NCBI GenBank assembly: GCA_029204045.2
Contig: CM055075.1
Coordinates: forward strand, 26,723,273 to 26,787,272
DNA length: 64,000 nt
DNA from: Tillandsia leiboldiana
Taxonomy: Eukaryota > Streptophyta > Magnoliopsida > Poales > Bromeliaceae
Reading direction: 5' to 3'
Part shown: piece after piece, positions 1-11,485 of the stretch
How the letters are laid out: each line of letters starts with the position of its first letter
Numbering within the stretch: position 1 is the first letter of the stretch
The notes under the pieces: generated by a model
Databases searched by the model: none
Told to the model about the DNA's origin: nothing
The model's input: the letters and a program-made list of their open reading frames with translations, nothing else
Program-made: the position numbers and the translations under genes

Positions 1-313
1 CTGAATCAAAATCTCGGAGTATTCTGATTCAAGAATATTATAATAGAACACAAATAGCATATTTCTTCACTGTAGAGAACTAATTAAACTGAAATATCTA
101 GATATAGATCAAATCATTTAAGCTTTAAACCAACCTAAATTCAACTCTCCCTAACAGATCTCTTCCTTGCATTATGTGGAATCCATAAATCACGATAATA
201 GACTCTAATCCACGCGCAGAGGGATGAGATACACGGGAGTCAAAAAGTATAACAAGTTTACTTAGTATCAATTTGGGACAGATCAGAAATCGATAGGAGG
301 CTAAGATGCTCAC

Positions 314-1223
314 AATTTGTTGCAGCGATGTGCAGAACACAGCTACGCACGCACAAAGGAATCCCTTTGCGTTGATCTCGACATCAGTAACCGTGCAAAT
401 TCCAACGCCAAAGGCTACAACAATCACGGCCGTTATCACCTTCGTAGTGTAGTGTTTGCTGTGGAGAATCCATTCCATCAAGCAAACCACCGGTATCATG
501 CTCAATTTGGAGATCTACATTTTCATTTAAGAAGTCATTTTCAGAGCACAGATCAATGATACTTGATAAAACTCTACAAATGCTGATCCTACGAAACTAG
601 GCGTAAATAAAACAGACCTGATAAAATCCGACCGAGTTCAGCATGAGACTAAGGTTCATCCCTGTAATCGACATATTAGCAACAATGGAGAACCAGAAGA
701 GCTCCCAGAGAGGAACATACTTGGACGCTGAGTATCCCGTCGCATTCGAAACCCAACCAACAAGGGCAGTTACAGTGAAATGAAACCCCGTAAGCGTCGT
801 CGCTGCAAAATTCAGCTTCAATTAGCAAACTTCGACAAAACCAACTACATCTCAAGCAAAAAACATTGGATCCGCTTATCAATCCTAAAAATCTCCCGCA
901 AATCAACCAATCTAAGCAAGATCTGAGACCACTTTCAAGTTTCAACTGCGCACTCCACATCAAAACACCCCAGCATTCACCTCCACAAACCCTAACCAAA
1001 TCAAACGCGTAAAAAACCCATTTTCAACGCCGAGACCACCACAAATCCGACGAATCAAGCCGGAATCAGCAAATGCGGGCGGAAGAGGAGGGTTACCGAA
1101 GGCGAATCCGTAGCCATTGGAGGACATGAGCTGCTTGTTGACCATGATGATCCCCACGGAGCTCACCACGTTCATCGCCCACGCCCCGACATTCGACACC
1201 ACGGGCTTCTTCTCCAGATCCAT
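314..1223 (-). CDS. URGT: UDP-rhamnose/UDP-galactose transporter (URGT family), 5' three exons, partial
   Basis: This is a nucleotide-sugar/triose-phosphate translocator family protein of the Golgi membrane. Characterised URGT members import UDP-rhamnose and UDP-galactose in exchange for UMP, for pectin and hemicellulose synthesis. Three coding exons are visible on the minus strand: 1097-1223 (start MDLEKKPVVSNVGAWAMNV), 618-802 (ATTLTGFHFT to SVGFYQ) and 314-514 (ISKLSMIPVV to CTSLQQI). They join with phases 1, 0 and 0 at GT-AG borders to give 129 residues. Family landmarks are GAWAMNVVSSVGIIM.NKQLMSS (first membrane helix), SNATGYSASKYVPLWELFW, the KLSMIPVVC...EWILHSKHY loop, and GVGICTVTDVEINAKGF. 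The start is the only methionine ahead of the conserved region. The remaining exons lie beyond position 1, and 1-313 is intron. The family is certain; the exact member is not. Confidence 0.9.
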
Positions 1224-1400
1224 CTCCGCCGAACCCTACCACACCCCTTCCCCCTCTCCGCTTCTTCTATGCTCTCCCTAGAGAGAGAGTGAGAGAGAGT
1301 GCGAGGGTAGAGAGAGAGAGACTGCGAGGGTAGAGAGAGAGAGGGAGACCTCGCGAAGACGACGACGAGGATGCGACTAGGGTTTGAGAAGGAATTTATT
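1224..1400 (-). promoter_or_regulatory. URGT 5' leader/proximal promoter with GA tracts
   Basis: This stretch lies directly upstream of the URGT start codon. It holds several GA runs on the plus strand (1277-1352), read as CT runs on the sense strand. Such pyrimidine tracts are common in plant 5' leaders. No clear TATA box was identified, and the transcription start is not defined. Confidence 0.4.
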
Positions 1401-1463
1401 ATTATATAATTATTATAAATAAATAAATAAATAAATATACGAAGAGAGAGGAATTTTTCAAAT

Positions 1464-1617
1464 GAGCAATGCTACACGTACACCCTGAACCTCCATTATT
1501 TTAATGATGATGATATTTTTTACGGGTCACATCGATTGACCCATCATCATACCCCACCCATTGGATGGATGGGGTGTGTGATATACACTCCGAATGGGTG
1601 TACAAGTATCATTTCCC
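1464..1617. mobile_element. Mutator-like MITE, copy 1 of 5 in the window
   Basis: The element begins gagcaatgctac and ends gtatcatttccc, imperfect terminal inverted repeats that continue into gtacac/gtgtac. It is flanked by a perfect 9-bp duplication ttttcaaat (1455-1463 and 1618-1626). The interior shares the motif tttttacgggtcacatc with copies 3, 4 and 5. A 9-bp duplication fits Mutator-like transposases. It has no coding capacity, and it lies about 240 bp upstream of the URGT start codon. Confidence 0.85.
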
Positions 1618-1626
1618 TTTTCAAAT

Positions 1627-2857
1627 ACGTGGGGCGTTACCGTCGAAAGAATAAGTATTTTAATAATAAATTATTTTTAAAAAAAAAAAACCAAAAAAAA
1701 AATTAAAAAATTAAAAGCAAAAAAAAAAAAAAAGAAAAGAAAAGGACAGAGAATTGATGGATGGATGGATGGATAGATCAGGGAAGGAAATTTATGCATA
1801 GGTACTTATGTTCTCGAATATTAAAAAATGACTTTTAGTTTTTACTTTTTTAAGCTCGGTCACCCACTCATCTATGAACTAAGATTGGTCCTTGTGTTGT
1901 TAAAAAAAATTTAAATACTAAATACTTATATGAAAGCAATATATATATATATATATTTTATTTATTTCATACGCGAAATTCTTATAAACATATCGAATAA
2001 TATAAACATATCGAATAATATATACTTTATAAAATTTAATTTTTTATAGTTGTTCATATATATTCATCTGGTTTGTTACTATTAGTTTACTGTTTATTAT
2101 TTAACAGAATATAAATAAAATATCAATTTTGTTCTTATAAATATATCTCTCTAAAAATTTCAACGGTTAAAAAATATACTATGGTTAAATATAATATCTG
2201 AAAGGATAAAAAAATAAATTTATCTTACTTATTAATTAAGATTAAATATTTTATTTATGATTAACTATATTTTTTTTAAAGAACATTGATTATAAAGACA
2301 TATATAAATAACTTAATAATTTTGAAAGGATAAATAAAAAAAAATTGAATTTTATAAAAATATATTTGAATATATTTATAGAAAGTTATATAAAATTAAC
2401 ATATTTTTTATATATAAATTTTTGAATATTATCGTTTATAAATTTATCCAATCAAAAATTTATGTGCACCTAAAATAAGTCTACGATATATGGTGAGACA
2501 TGCTAGATCGTTTATTTTTGAGTCATTTTTATAAATTATTTAAATCAACAAATCATATTAGTAAATTTGTTTTAGATTATTTAAAATTTTTAGATTTCAA
2601 ATTGTTGCAAATTTATAATGTTATTTGCTTAGTATTTAAATGGTCGTAAAACTAATAATTTTTAATAATTAATATAAAATGTATTTGAGATCACTCCCTC
2701 GGTAAATAAATAATATTCTTAACTGGTATAATTTAATTTTGGAAAAATTTGAATAACTTAAATACGTTGTCGATAGTATATTTATTTTGAATTTTATTTT
2801 AAATTAAAAATTATTGTTTACACCTATTTTATTTGTTTATTCGAACATTATAAATTT
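1627..2857. other. AT-rich spacer without a gene
   Basis: No coding region is visible. The stretch has A-tracts (1675-1740), a short ggat run near 1760 and an AT run near 1940. It also contains the inverted copy of a dispersed AT-rich repeat (2060-2266), listed separately. Confidence 0.6.
2060..2266 (-). repeat. Dispersed AT-rich repeat, inverted copy
   Basis: The reverse complement of this stretch resembles 3402-3633 and 63431-63668. Shared blocks include gataaatttat, tatattctgtta and aacaaa...agt. With the copy at 3402 it forms a divergent inverted pair around MITE copy 2. The repeat class is not recognised. Confidence 0.55.
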
Positions 2858-3028
2858 GAGCAATGCTACCTCTACACCCATTTTTGGGTGTAGAGGGTAC
2901 ACCCCACCCATCCAAAGGTGGGGATCTTTCCACCCATCACTTCAAGTGATGGGTGGAATTCACCTCACCCTAGGATGGGTGGAGTGTATGATGTACACCC
3001 ATTTTTTGGTGTACATCAAGCATTTTCC
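2858..3028. mobile_element. Mutator-like MITE, copy 2 (diverged interior)
   Basis: It has termini gagcaatgctac and aagcattttcc, and a perfect 9-bp target duplication tataaattt (2849-2857 and 3029-3037). The interior is built of nested inverted repeats around caccc/gggtg blocks and lacks the central motif of the other four copies. It is probably a subfamily using the same ends. Confidence 0.8.
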
Positions 3029-3037
3029 TATAAATTT

Positions 3038-4062
3038 ATATGTTATTCTTTCGTGCCTTGTTCTCAATTTACATGTCTTATTGTTTTATAAAAAATATAA
3101 ACTTAATTAGTGGTGGGTTGAAATATATAATGAAAAATAAATATATGGTACACAATTATACTTATACATTTCAATATATAATTTATCATTTACTGACCAC
3201 ACAATAAGTTTTACAAGTCTAAATCCTAATTTTTATGTGTCCTAAAATATTTTTAAAAAATAATATAACTTTTCTGATTGATAAAATAAAGTGCTCAATT
3301 GAAATATAAAAGTGTGACCTAACTTGAAATATTTAAGGGTTAATTTTATATATCTCACTGTAAATATATTTTTACGATCAATTAGGAAATAAAATTAATT
3401 ATAGATTAAATACTTAATCTTGATCCGTGAGTGAATTAAATTTATCTTTTTATTTTTTTATATATTATACCTAATAGTTGAAATTTTTAAAAGAACATAT
3501 TTATAAAAATAAAATTAATATTTTATTTATATTCTGTTAAAAAATAAATCGTAGGCTAATAGAAACAAACTAGATTGACATATATAAATAATTTAAAACT
3601 TTAAAAAACTAAATATAAAAAATTAAACTCGGTAAAGATACACAGTTGTATGATATTAAAAGCTTGAGAAATAAGATAAAACATAGCAAAAGTTTGAGGA
3701 CTGAAGGCAAAATTTGTCCATAACTTGTAACTTTGATAAAAAAATAATACTATTCGTATATTTTATTTAAAATATACGAATAAAATTTATTTTATTTTAA
3801 AATAAATAAAATATATATCAAATGTATAAAAAGTATTTTCTTTGATAGAATCGGCAAAAGTAACGGTCCAATGCCAACGTTAGAAATTAGGTTTTGTCAG
3901 TTTCTAAATTGTGACGAATCAAGACAAAATTTGTCATGAATGACCTTTCCATGAATTTTCATTTATAGGAACAGTTATATGAGTGAGATTGATTTGCTGT
4001 TGCTTTTGATAAGTTTAAAAAGTAGCAAGTTGTTTGTTGCTGGTTTTATTGAAGTTTACAGT
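3038..4062. other. AT-rich spacer without a gene
   Basis: No open frame with recognisable content was seen. Apart from the repeat copy at 3402-3633, it is low-complexity A/T-rich sequence. Confidence 0.6.
3402..3633 (+). repeat. Dispersed AT-rich repeat, direct copy
   Basis: It aligns by eye in the same orientation with 63431-63668: tagattaaat at the start, gataaatttatctttt-like and tatattctgttaaaaaataaa in the middle. It is inverted relative to 2060-2266. No terminal structure or target duplication was identified. Confidence 0.55.
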
Positions 4063-4435
4063 TGTGACGTCTCAATCATTTTATATTGTATGAGAATAAA
4101 ATTATGATCGAATATATAACGTATCGTTGATACTAGTAATAATAATTATGCTTAGCTATTTTGGAGCGATGATTTGAATCTAACGAGTTATTATTACTAG
4201 TGAGTCGGATCGTTACATCTGGTATCAAAGTAAATCACCAACTAAAAATGTGTGACGAGTCTCGGCTGAGTCAGAAGAATTTGTGACACTCTAATAGTCC
4301 ACATCGAATATGAATAGAATTGTGATTGAGTATATAAGAGATCGTGAATACTAGTAATAATAAATGAGCTTAAGTATTTTGGACATGTAGTTTGAGTTTA
4401 ATGAGCTATTATTGATAGCGGGCCGAGACGTTACA
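4063..4435 (+). mobile_element. TRIM retrotransposon (miniature LTR element)
   Basis: Two direct repeats of about 155 bp, 4063-4217 and 4282-4435, both begin tgtgac and end gttaca. Between them, just after the first, is tggtatcaaag (4220-4230), a primer-binding site complementary to the 3' end of initiator tRNA-Met, followed by a tcggctgagtc motif. No coding capacity exists in the ~64 bp interior. No target duplication is visible, probably because the right end is involved in the neighbouring tandem duplication. Confidence 0.75.
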
Positions 4436-5478
4436 GGTGTTTAGATTAAAGTAAATTTTTTTTTTTTTTTTTTATTGCTTTCTATTTTTATAACTGCGGA
4501 ACTGAAGTTTTTCAGTTCTATAATTTGTTTAGCAATAAATGAGTACCGTAAAAGCTGAAATATTTTACTTATAATATTTTATTTTTATTTTTTTTTTGTA
4601 ATTTAAACTCTCTTGCAAATAGAGCAGATTCTAAAGGCGAGAAGGATTTTCTATGTCTTGCCTCGTTTTTTGTTGGGTCGGGGTGGATTGGGGCGAATTA
4701 GTTTTAATTCTATCTTTAGATCCTGTCTATTTTTAGATCCTGTCACTCCTTTCGAGACAATAGTAAATTTTGATGAATTTTTGGCGTATTGGAGCAAACC
4801 AAAGGAAGAAAGAGGTCGGTCTTTCACCTTCCGTTTCATTTACTTAGAGAAATGGTGTGGATTCGAGACGAATTATATTTTTCTATATTTTTATTCCCAC
4901 TTAGTGCTTCAGTTGGGACATATCAGAGTGGAATGTCATGGTCTTAATCAAAAGTACTTTAAATGAGCTTAAGTATTTTGGACCTATAGTTTGAGCCCAA
5001 CGAGTTATTATTATTAGCGGGCCGGAACGTTACAGATGTTTAGATTAAAGTAAATTTTTTGGTGAACTATAATTTATGTGAGTTTTTTTTTTGTTGCTGT
5101 CTATTTTTATAACTGCGGAACTGAAGTTTTTCAGTTCTGTAATATGTTTAGCAAAAAATGGATAACATAAAAGCTGAAATTTTTTACTTATAATATTTTA
5201 TTACTTTTTGTTTTTTTTGTTTTTTTTTTTTTTGTAACTTAAACTCTTTTGCAAATAGAGCAGATTCGAAAGGCGAGAGGCTGTCCCATTTTTTGTTGGA
5301 TTGGGGCGAATTAGTTTTAATTCTATTTTTAGATCCTACTTATCACTCCATTCGAGATGATAGTGAATTCTGATGGATTTTTGCCATATTGGAGCTTTTC
5401 TATATTTTTATTCCCACTTATTGCTTTAGTCGGGATAGATCAGAGTGGGATGTCATAGTCTTAATCAATAGTACTTGT
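4362..5478 (+). repeat. Imperfect tandem duplication (~600 and ~520 bp units)
   Basis: Unit 1 (4362-4960) and unit 2 (4961-5478) run in parallel. Both start aaatgagcttaagtatttt, continue through gttaca and gtttagattaaagtaaat, then ataactgcggaactgaag, gcaaatagagcagatt and ggggcgaattagttttaatt, and end near cttaatcaa.agtactt. The start of each unit is the 3' part of the TRIM LTR, so a third LTR fragment ends at 5034. Unit 2 has lost about 80 bp relative to unit 1. Confidence 0.8.
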
Positions 5479-5725
5479 TAAGACCGTGCGACGCGTGCCT
5501 TCTTTCGCGAAGTGAGCAAGTCTGCCTCTTCATTTGCTAGTCTGAACCTACTCATCCTAAGACTAAGAAAAAGAGAGAGAAAGAGTTTGAGGAATGTTGT
5601 ATTTTATTGCCTGAGAGTAGAGAGAGTACAACTGAGTTCCTAAAGAGAGGGTGGAGACAACAAATATATACATGTCGTTTGTAGTCCAAGAGAGCAAATT
5701 GAAAGACACCAAGCGGTGCAAAGTT
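5479..5725. other. Unidentified sequence left of the LINE, including its target duplication
   Basis: This is the pre-insertion target of the LINE and continues at 10244. It carries GA-rich patches but no gene. The last 14 bases (5712-5725, agcggtgcaaagtt) are the left copy of the LINE target-site duplication. The text around 5590-5680 is reminiscent of LTR sequence, but this could not be supported. Confidence 0.4.
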
Positions 5726-5815
5726 TTTTTTTTTTTTTTTGAGAGGAAGGTAGCATGCTACCGCTTCATTCATAAGGGTGATGAATTAGGCAACAGGGAT
5801 AGGCAGCAGGGCCTA

Positions 5816-5817
<2 letters not shown>

Positions 5818-5866
<49 letters not shown>
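5818..5866. repeat. Homopolymer A tract (~49 nt) in the LINE 3' UTR
   Basis: An uninterrupted run of A's on the plus strand is a T run on the LINE sense strand, directly after the ORF2 stop codon (5867-5869). It is separate from the true 3' poly(A) tail about 80 bp further on. It may be unstable in assembly. Confidence 0.8.
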
Positions 5867-5868
<2 letters not shown>

Positions 5869-8800
5869 ACAGCGGCAAAAGAGGGGGGGCCAGCTGCGCC
5901 CATCGGCCCCAACAGTCGCGGACCTCCCTAAAAAGACAGCCAGCCGTCTTCTTGCGGTTTTCAAAGATTCTCCTGTTGCGTTCCAGCCAGATAGACCACC
6001 AAACCGAGGCAATTCCCGAGAGCTCTCTAACGCGCCGGGAGCCACCTCTAAGACATGACTGGTTCCAAACAGAAGCAGCCGTCGGGGGATAGTTGTGGAG
6101 AGCAAGGATCGGGAGGAAGGCTTGAAAGATGCTTGTAGTAAACTGACAGCTCCGGAAAAGGTGATCAACCGTCTCTGCCTCCTCCAGACAAAGGACACAT
6201 AAGCCATCCCCAGTCCACCCCCTCTTAAGCAGGTTGTCTTTGGTCCGAACCTTAGCCCTTAAGACTAACCAGATAAAAATTTTGACCTTGAGAGGGACTT
6301 TGATCGACCAGAGTTCCCGAAATCTGCAATCTGTGACGCCCCCATTCTCGATGAAGCGATAAAGGGAATTAACCTAAAAACACTCCGCTTGAGTCCATCT
6401 CCATCGTACACTATCCTTCGAAGGCTGGGTGATAAAAGCAGCAACTGTGTCTTTGAAGAAGGCAACCAACTCACACTCAGCCGGGTTGCCAGGAGAGAAT
6501 CCCTGAAGGATGAAGCCCCACTTCCACCCATTCACTCCCCGACACTCCCAGACACTACAGCTCTTCCTCCTGACGGAGTCATAGATACCGGGGAAGAGAG
6601 TGCTTAGAGGAGCTTGAGCAGCCCAGATGTCCGACCAAAAACGGATGTCAAGGTCATCCCCAAGCGAGTACGACAGCCCACATCTGAAGATGCCCCTAAT
6701 GGCTAGTACATTGCGCCACCATTGGGAGAGCGGCCTGAAGGAGGACCCCTCTCTCGTCGGCTTCCTCCGACCATAGTAGAGCCCTTTGATGAGGGGTCCC
6801 CACAGTAGGCTCTGGTCTGAGAAGAATCTCCACCACCACTTGGCAAGTAGTGCAACATTCATGCTCTCCAGGTTCAGGATTCCCAGTCCACCCTCCGAAG
6901 TACTTCTGCAAACCGTCTTCCAGTTAACAAGGCATTGCCCTCCTTCGATGGTTGCCGCCCCCTTCTAGAAGAATGCCCGACGCAGCGCCTCAAAACGTCT
7001 AACAACCCATTTAGGCGCCCTGAACATGGAGAGGAAGTAGAGTGGAAGGTTCGACAGCACAGAGTTCACCAACACCAACCTGCGACCCTGGGAAAGAAGT
7101 TTAGCTTGCCACCCTTTTATCCGCCCCTCGAACTTGCTAATAACCCGCCGCCAATCCTCCTTCCGGACTTGTTTATCGGAAAGTGGAAGGCCAAGATAAG
7201 ATGTCGGAAGAGTACCCAACTTACATCCCAGGATATTGGCAAGACACCTCCCAATGCGAGTCTGCCTACCCAGATAAAAGAGATCCGTCTTGGCACGGTT
7301 AACCTTCAGACCGGAGGCCCATTCGAAGAGCTTCCAGATGAAGAGTAAGTTTTTAATCTGTCTCTTCTTCGCGCCGCAGAAGAATAACGTGTCGTCCGCA
7401 TATTGAAGGATAGATATCTTAGAGTCTGGAGTAGGACCCACCCCGCTAAGGAGTCTGTTGCAAACCGCTCGCTCCGTCATTCTGGTCAAACCTTCAGCCA
7501 CCAGAATGAAAAGGTAAGGGGAGAGGGGGTCCCCTTGCCTAAGCCCCCTAAAGGTCTTGATCCATTTCGTTGGGGCCCCGTTCACTAGTATCGCAACCTT
7601 TGCGTTACAGACGCATTGTTTGATCCATCCACACCATCTGTCATTTGCACCAAGCCCCGAGAGGGCCAAAAATAAGAAGTCCCATAGCACCATGTCAAAC
7701 GCTTTCTCGAAGTCCGCTTTAATCCCCACCACTTCGAGCCCAGACTTGGAGGACCAATTAACGAGCTCGGAGGCCGTAGCGAAGGAGTCGAGAATCGACC
7801 TTCCTTTGAGAAAGGCCGATTGCGCAGGTGAAATAATATCCTTCATAACCACCTCGAGTCTGTTAGCCAGGACTTTAGAAATAATCTTCTGTACCGCATT
7901 AAGAAGGCTAATAGGCCTGAAGTCATTAGCCGAGTTAGCCCCTTCCTTCTTGGGTACCAGACAGATAAAAGAATAGTCCAAAGGGGAGGAGTTCAGCGTT
8001 CCATTATAGAGCTCCTGAAAGATGCTGAAGAGATCCGACTTTACTACATCCCAAAACTTTTGGAAAAAACCCAGGTTAAATCCGTCTGGTCCGGGAGCTT
8101 TATCCCTGCCCAATTGGAAAGTGGCTTTTCTGATCTCCTCAAAGGTGAAAGGCACTGTGAGTTCGTCCGTGCAGGTAATGGTTCTAACTCCAAAGATCTT
8201 AGACCAATCCCCCATCAGGCCCCGCGAATGCTCCCTCGGGGCGAAGCGGGCTTTGAAGTAATCGAGGAAGTACCCCCTTTTGTCTTCTTCTCTCCTGAGA
8301 GTCTGTCCGTTAACCACCACTTCACCGATGGTGTTAAGGCGTCTCCTTCCATTAGCTATTGCATGGAAGAATTTCGTGTTCCCGTCTCCCTCCCTCAGCC
8401 ATCGGTGATTAGCACGAGATTTCCAAAGGATCTCTTCATCCACCACCACCCCTCTTAAAAGGGACTTAAGTTGTGCACGCTTCTCGAGCAGTTGAGGAGG
8501 TAGATCACCACTTTCTTCTTTAACGTCCAACTGATGTATCTCACCGGCCAGGAACTTTTTGGTTCGGGAAATGCTATAGAAGCTCGTGGAACACCATTCC
8601 TTGATGCGTTTCCGACAGTGGCGCAGCTTTGCAACCAAAGTAAGCACGCCAGAGCTCTTAGGGGTAACCTCGTTCCACCACAGCGGCAAATTGGAACATA
8701 AGTCCTCTCGCGTGAGCCAGACCATCTCGAATCTGAACCTAGGGGGGCTGAGGTTATGACTGGTCGACAGGAGGATTGGCGAGTGATCAGAAGCGATCCT

Positions 8801-9451
8801 TGGTCTGGCAGTCACCTTAGAGAGGGGGAAACAGTGATCCCACTCAGTGGAGATCAGGAAGCGATCCAGTTTGGCCATCGAGGGGTTGCTCTGCAAGTTG
8901 GACCAGGTGAACTGCTGATTACTTAACGGTAGATCCAGCATTTCCAGATCATTGAGGAGATCAGAGAACAAAGCCATAATACGCCCACTCCAGGTTCTGT
9001 CTCTCCTTTCTTGCAGATTCTTGGTTAGGTTGAAGTCCCCACATATCACCCACCTCCCACTACAGTCCTTTTTGAGGTCTGTCAGCTCATGGCAGAATTT
9101 CGGCTTACCGTCCCAAGTGGGGGGGCCATACACATTGGTGACAGAGAAGCAGGTCCTGCTGGGGATGTGGGTCAGTTGGACGGTAAGCGAATGGTTTCGT
9201 ACTATCGCCCCGCTACAAGAAAAGACATTAGAGGGCCAGCAGGTGATCAGTCCCCCCGAGGCCCCCGCGGATTTGATGAACAAACATTTATTGAAAAGGG
9301 GGCCGGCAAAAGATCTAAGAAAGGATCGGGAAACCGACTCAACCTTCGATTCTTGGATACATAAAATAGACGATCTAAGCTTAGAGACAACTGACTTGAC
9401 GACCGCACGTTTATTCTGGTCATTTAGACCCCGTACATTCCAGCTGAAGAC
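5867..9451 (-). pseudogene. LINE ORF2: endonuclease - reverse transcriptase - zf-RVT, two in-frame amber codons
   Basis: One frame runs from 9451 (just after a TAA at 9452-9454) to a TAG at 5867-5869, about 1,190 codons. It is broken only by TAG at 6965-6967 and TAG at 6374-6376, with no frameshift seen. The N-terminus carries the apurinic-type endonuclease motifs WNVRGLN, QESKVES, VYGPP, GDFNLT and SDHSPI. The centre is a reverse transcriptase with KADFEKAFD, GLRQGDPLSP and the catalytic YADD. The C-terminus (zf-RVT) has W..KVPLKVKIFIWL and a cysteine/histidine cluster CVLC...DHLF. An ATG at 9283 lies inside the endonuclease domain and is unlikely to be the start. Two nonsense codons make it a pseudogene, although the domains are well preserved and suggest a fairly recent insertion. 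Confidence 0.88.
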
Positions 9452-9512
9452 TTAAAACATCACAACACAGATACATCACCCAAGTACAAATCCCCAACCG
9501 ACGCTGGGACAC

Positions 9513-10229
9513 CTAAGGGAGGTGCCCGGCGAACACAAGGAGGTCCGCAGCTTCGACATCCGAAAGGCGGATCCCACACAGCGCTCCTTTCGCCTTGACG
9601 ATCTCCGTTGAAGTGCCCGGCAGCATCAAAGTCCTACCTTCCCGAAGAAAGGCTTTCCGAGCCAAGGCTCTTGCGGCCAGGTCCCCGGAGCCGTACTTAG
9701 AAAGCCGGGAACTCCTACGGAGGGGGGCGGGGGAGGAGGCAAGGGCCAAGGTGCTCCCCCCTCCGGGGGAGACGCCGAGCGTCGCAGCCACCACAGGGAG
9801 CTCAGCCGACCCCACAGAAGCCAGTGGCTTGGTCCCACCCGAGAGGTAAGGCAGGGGGAGCTCGACAAGAGGGGGCTCAGGGTCGAAGACCGCCACAACA
9901 GGGGGCTCAAGCTCGACAAGTGGGGGCTCAAGCTCGACAAGAGGGGGCTCAGGGTCGCAGGCCGCCACATCTGCGGTAACCCACCCAAGGCCAACAGCTG
10001 TTGGGGGACAACGCTGGGCGCAGAAGCGAAGAAGACGAGGTGGGGAGGAGGCCAAGGGGTCTATCGCGAAAACGAGCAGCCCCCAGCAGAGGCGGTGCGG
10101 CGGCACGGAAGGGGGAACGACGCAGCGGCCACACCCATCCGAGCCACCGCCCTCGCTGCGGGAAAAATTGCCCGGACCCCACATCCCCACAGGCCCGCCC
10201 AGGCCCGACTGCCGGGGGCTGAGCACACC
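9513..10229 (-). pseudogene. LINE ORF1 C-terminal remnant
   Basis: This open frame on the LINE sense strand ends at 9513, 62 bp before ORF2 opens. At the element boundary it has no natural N-terminus. The C-terminal part has the basic motif RRSSRLSKYGSGDLAARALARK, of the type found at the end of plant LINE gag-like ORF1 proteins. The middle has short repeats EPPLVEL encoded by ~27-bp repeats at 9856-9957. The RNA-binding part expected upstream is missing through 5' truncation. Confidence 0.6.
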
Positions 10230-10243
10230 AGCGGTGCAAAGTT

Positions 10244-11224
10244 ATAAGACAAGATAGGAGGTTAAGAGCTCTCAAGAGACCCTATTTATATTACCTTCTT
10301 TGGAAATTCTAAGGGACACTTGACTCTTCGGCTTTTGTGTCTGTAGTTTCGATATCCATAAATATGGTTCTAAAAGACTTTGGCAAAACCTCCGACAATA
10401 ACCTTCTTTGGAGTTAAGTATTTGTAAAGAGGAAAATTAAGAAAAATTCTAAATCCCCAACAGGGTGCTCCACCAAATCGGATCCATTTGCATCCCTACT
10501 TTCTTTCGAGATAGGCCAAAATCAATTATGGTATTTTAAAAAGTTTGAATTTCGACCGAAAGTGAGTTACAATGAACTAAACAATATAAGTAAATATTTA
10601 TGACTGAAAAGCACTTTACCCCTCTCCGCTTCTTATCATTTTCGGAATTGAACACTTGCTTAGTTATTTATACATTAAAGGAGAAAAAAATTGCTATCCA
10701 AACCCCTATCTACATGTATGTGTCCGAAACACTTGTGCATTTGAAAAACATACAGCAATGTAGACACTTTTACTACTATGTTGTTAATGAATTACTATTC
10801 TTTAACGACCACTATATTATTAATAAATTACTTTTCCTTATGATTGTTTCAAATTTATACATTATTATGTATAATTGAATAAACAGCGAAATAATACACT
10901 TCTTATCAAACTTTACGTCAAATAATTATTTTGATACCCGCATCATGGATTGATATGATTCATACGCACGTATTATTCTTCAAATCTAGCTACAAATTGG
11001 ATTGCATGTGAAAATACTTGTCTCAATTAAATACTTAAAGGAAAAAAAAAAAACTAAAAGAAAAAGGGAAAAAAACCAAAGTGAAAAGAAAAAGAAAAAG
11101 AAAAAGAAAAGAAAAAAGATTTACACATGTCCAAAGTGCTAAATTGGCCTTTATATTTATTCATAAGTGATAAGTGTATGTTAGGATTTAAGATAAGGTG
11201 GTACAACCATTCAAGATCAACTAT
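10244..11224. other. AT-rich spacer without a gene
   Basis: This is the right half of the LINE target, then AT-rich sequence with A/G-rich tracts (11040-11125). No coding or structural signal was supported. Confidence 0.5.
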
Positions 11225-11482
11225 CACTACAACAAAATTATACTATAGCGACACTTTTAAGTATTTTTAAAATTTTAAAAAAGTGCCGCTAGTAAAAATA
11301 TCGACACTTATAATTGGTGTCGCTATATGTGCCGTCTCTAGGGTGTATAGCGATATATTATTATAATGTGTCACAAAAATATGTCCCTATATTCTAATTT
11401 TGGATATAGATGAAATATAGATAGGACACTTGTACAAAAGTGTCACAAAGATGTGTCCCTATAACCTAATTTTGTTATAGTG
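11225..11482. mobile_element. CACTA-type MITE
   Basis: The 258-bp element starts cactacaacaaaat and ends attttgttatagtg, the classic CACTA terminus in inverted orientation. It has a 3-bp target duplication tat (11222-11224 and 11483-11485). Internal short inverted blocks (gcgacac/gtgtcgc, atatgtcccta/tgtgtcccta) are typical subterminal repeats. No transposase is present. Confidence 0.85.
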
Positions 11483-11485
11483 TAT

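Larger units (their letters stand above)
5726..10229 (-). mobile_element. 5'-truncated non-LTR retrotransposon (plant L1-type LINE)
   Basis: The element is read on the minus strand from 10229 to 5726. It ends in a poly(A) tail, seen as T's on the plus strand at 5726-5740. A 14-bp duplication, agcggtgcaaagtt, flanks it at 5712-5725 and 10230-10243, as expected for target-primed reverse transcription. Inside are the end of an ORF1 frame, an ORF2 with endonuclease, reverse transcriptase and C-terminal zinc-binding region, a short 3' UTR and the tail. The 5' end falls inside ORF1, so the copy is truncated. It inserted into non-coding sequence. Confidence 0.92.

Noticed and set aside
676..999. Minus-strand frame of 107 codons overlapping URGT exon 2
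   Set aside because: It is out of frame with the transporter exon and mostly lies in intron 1.
4220..4230. tRNA-like similarity at tggtatcaaag and related sites (12212, 26615, 37649)
   Set aside because: These are primer-binding sites complementary to a tRNA 3' end, not tRNA genes; no cloverleaf is present.
6935..9455. Plus-strand open frames of 80-170 codons across the LINE
   Set aside because: They are shadows of the minus-strand ORF2.
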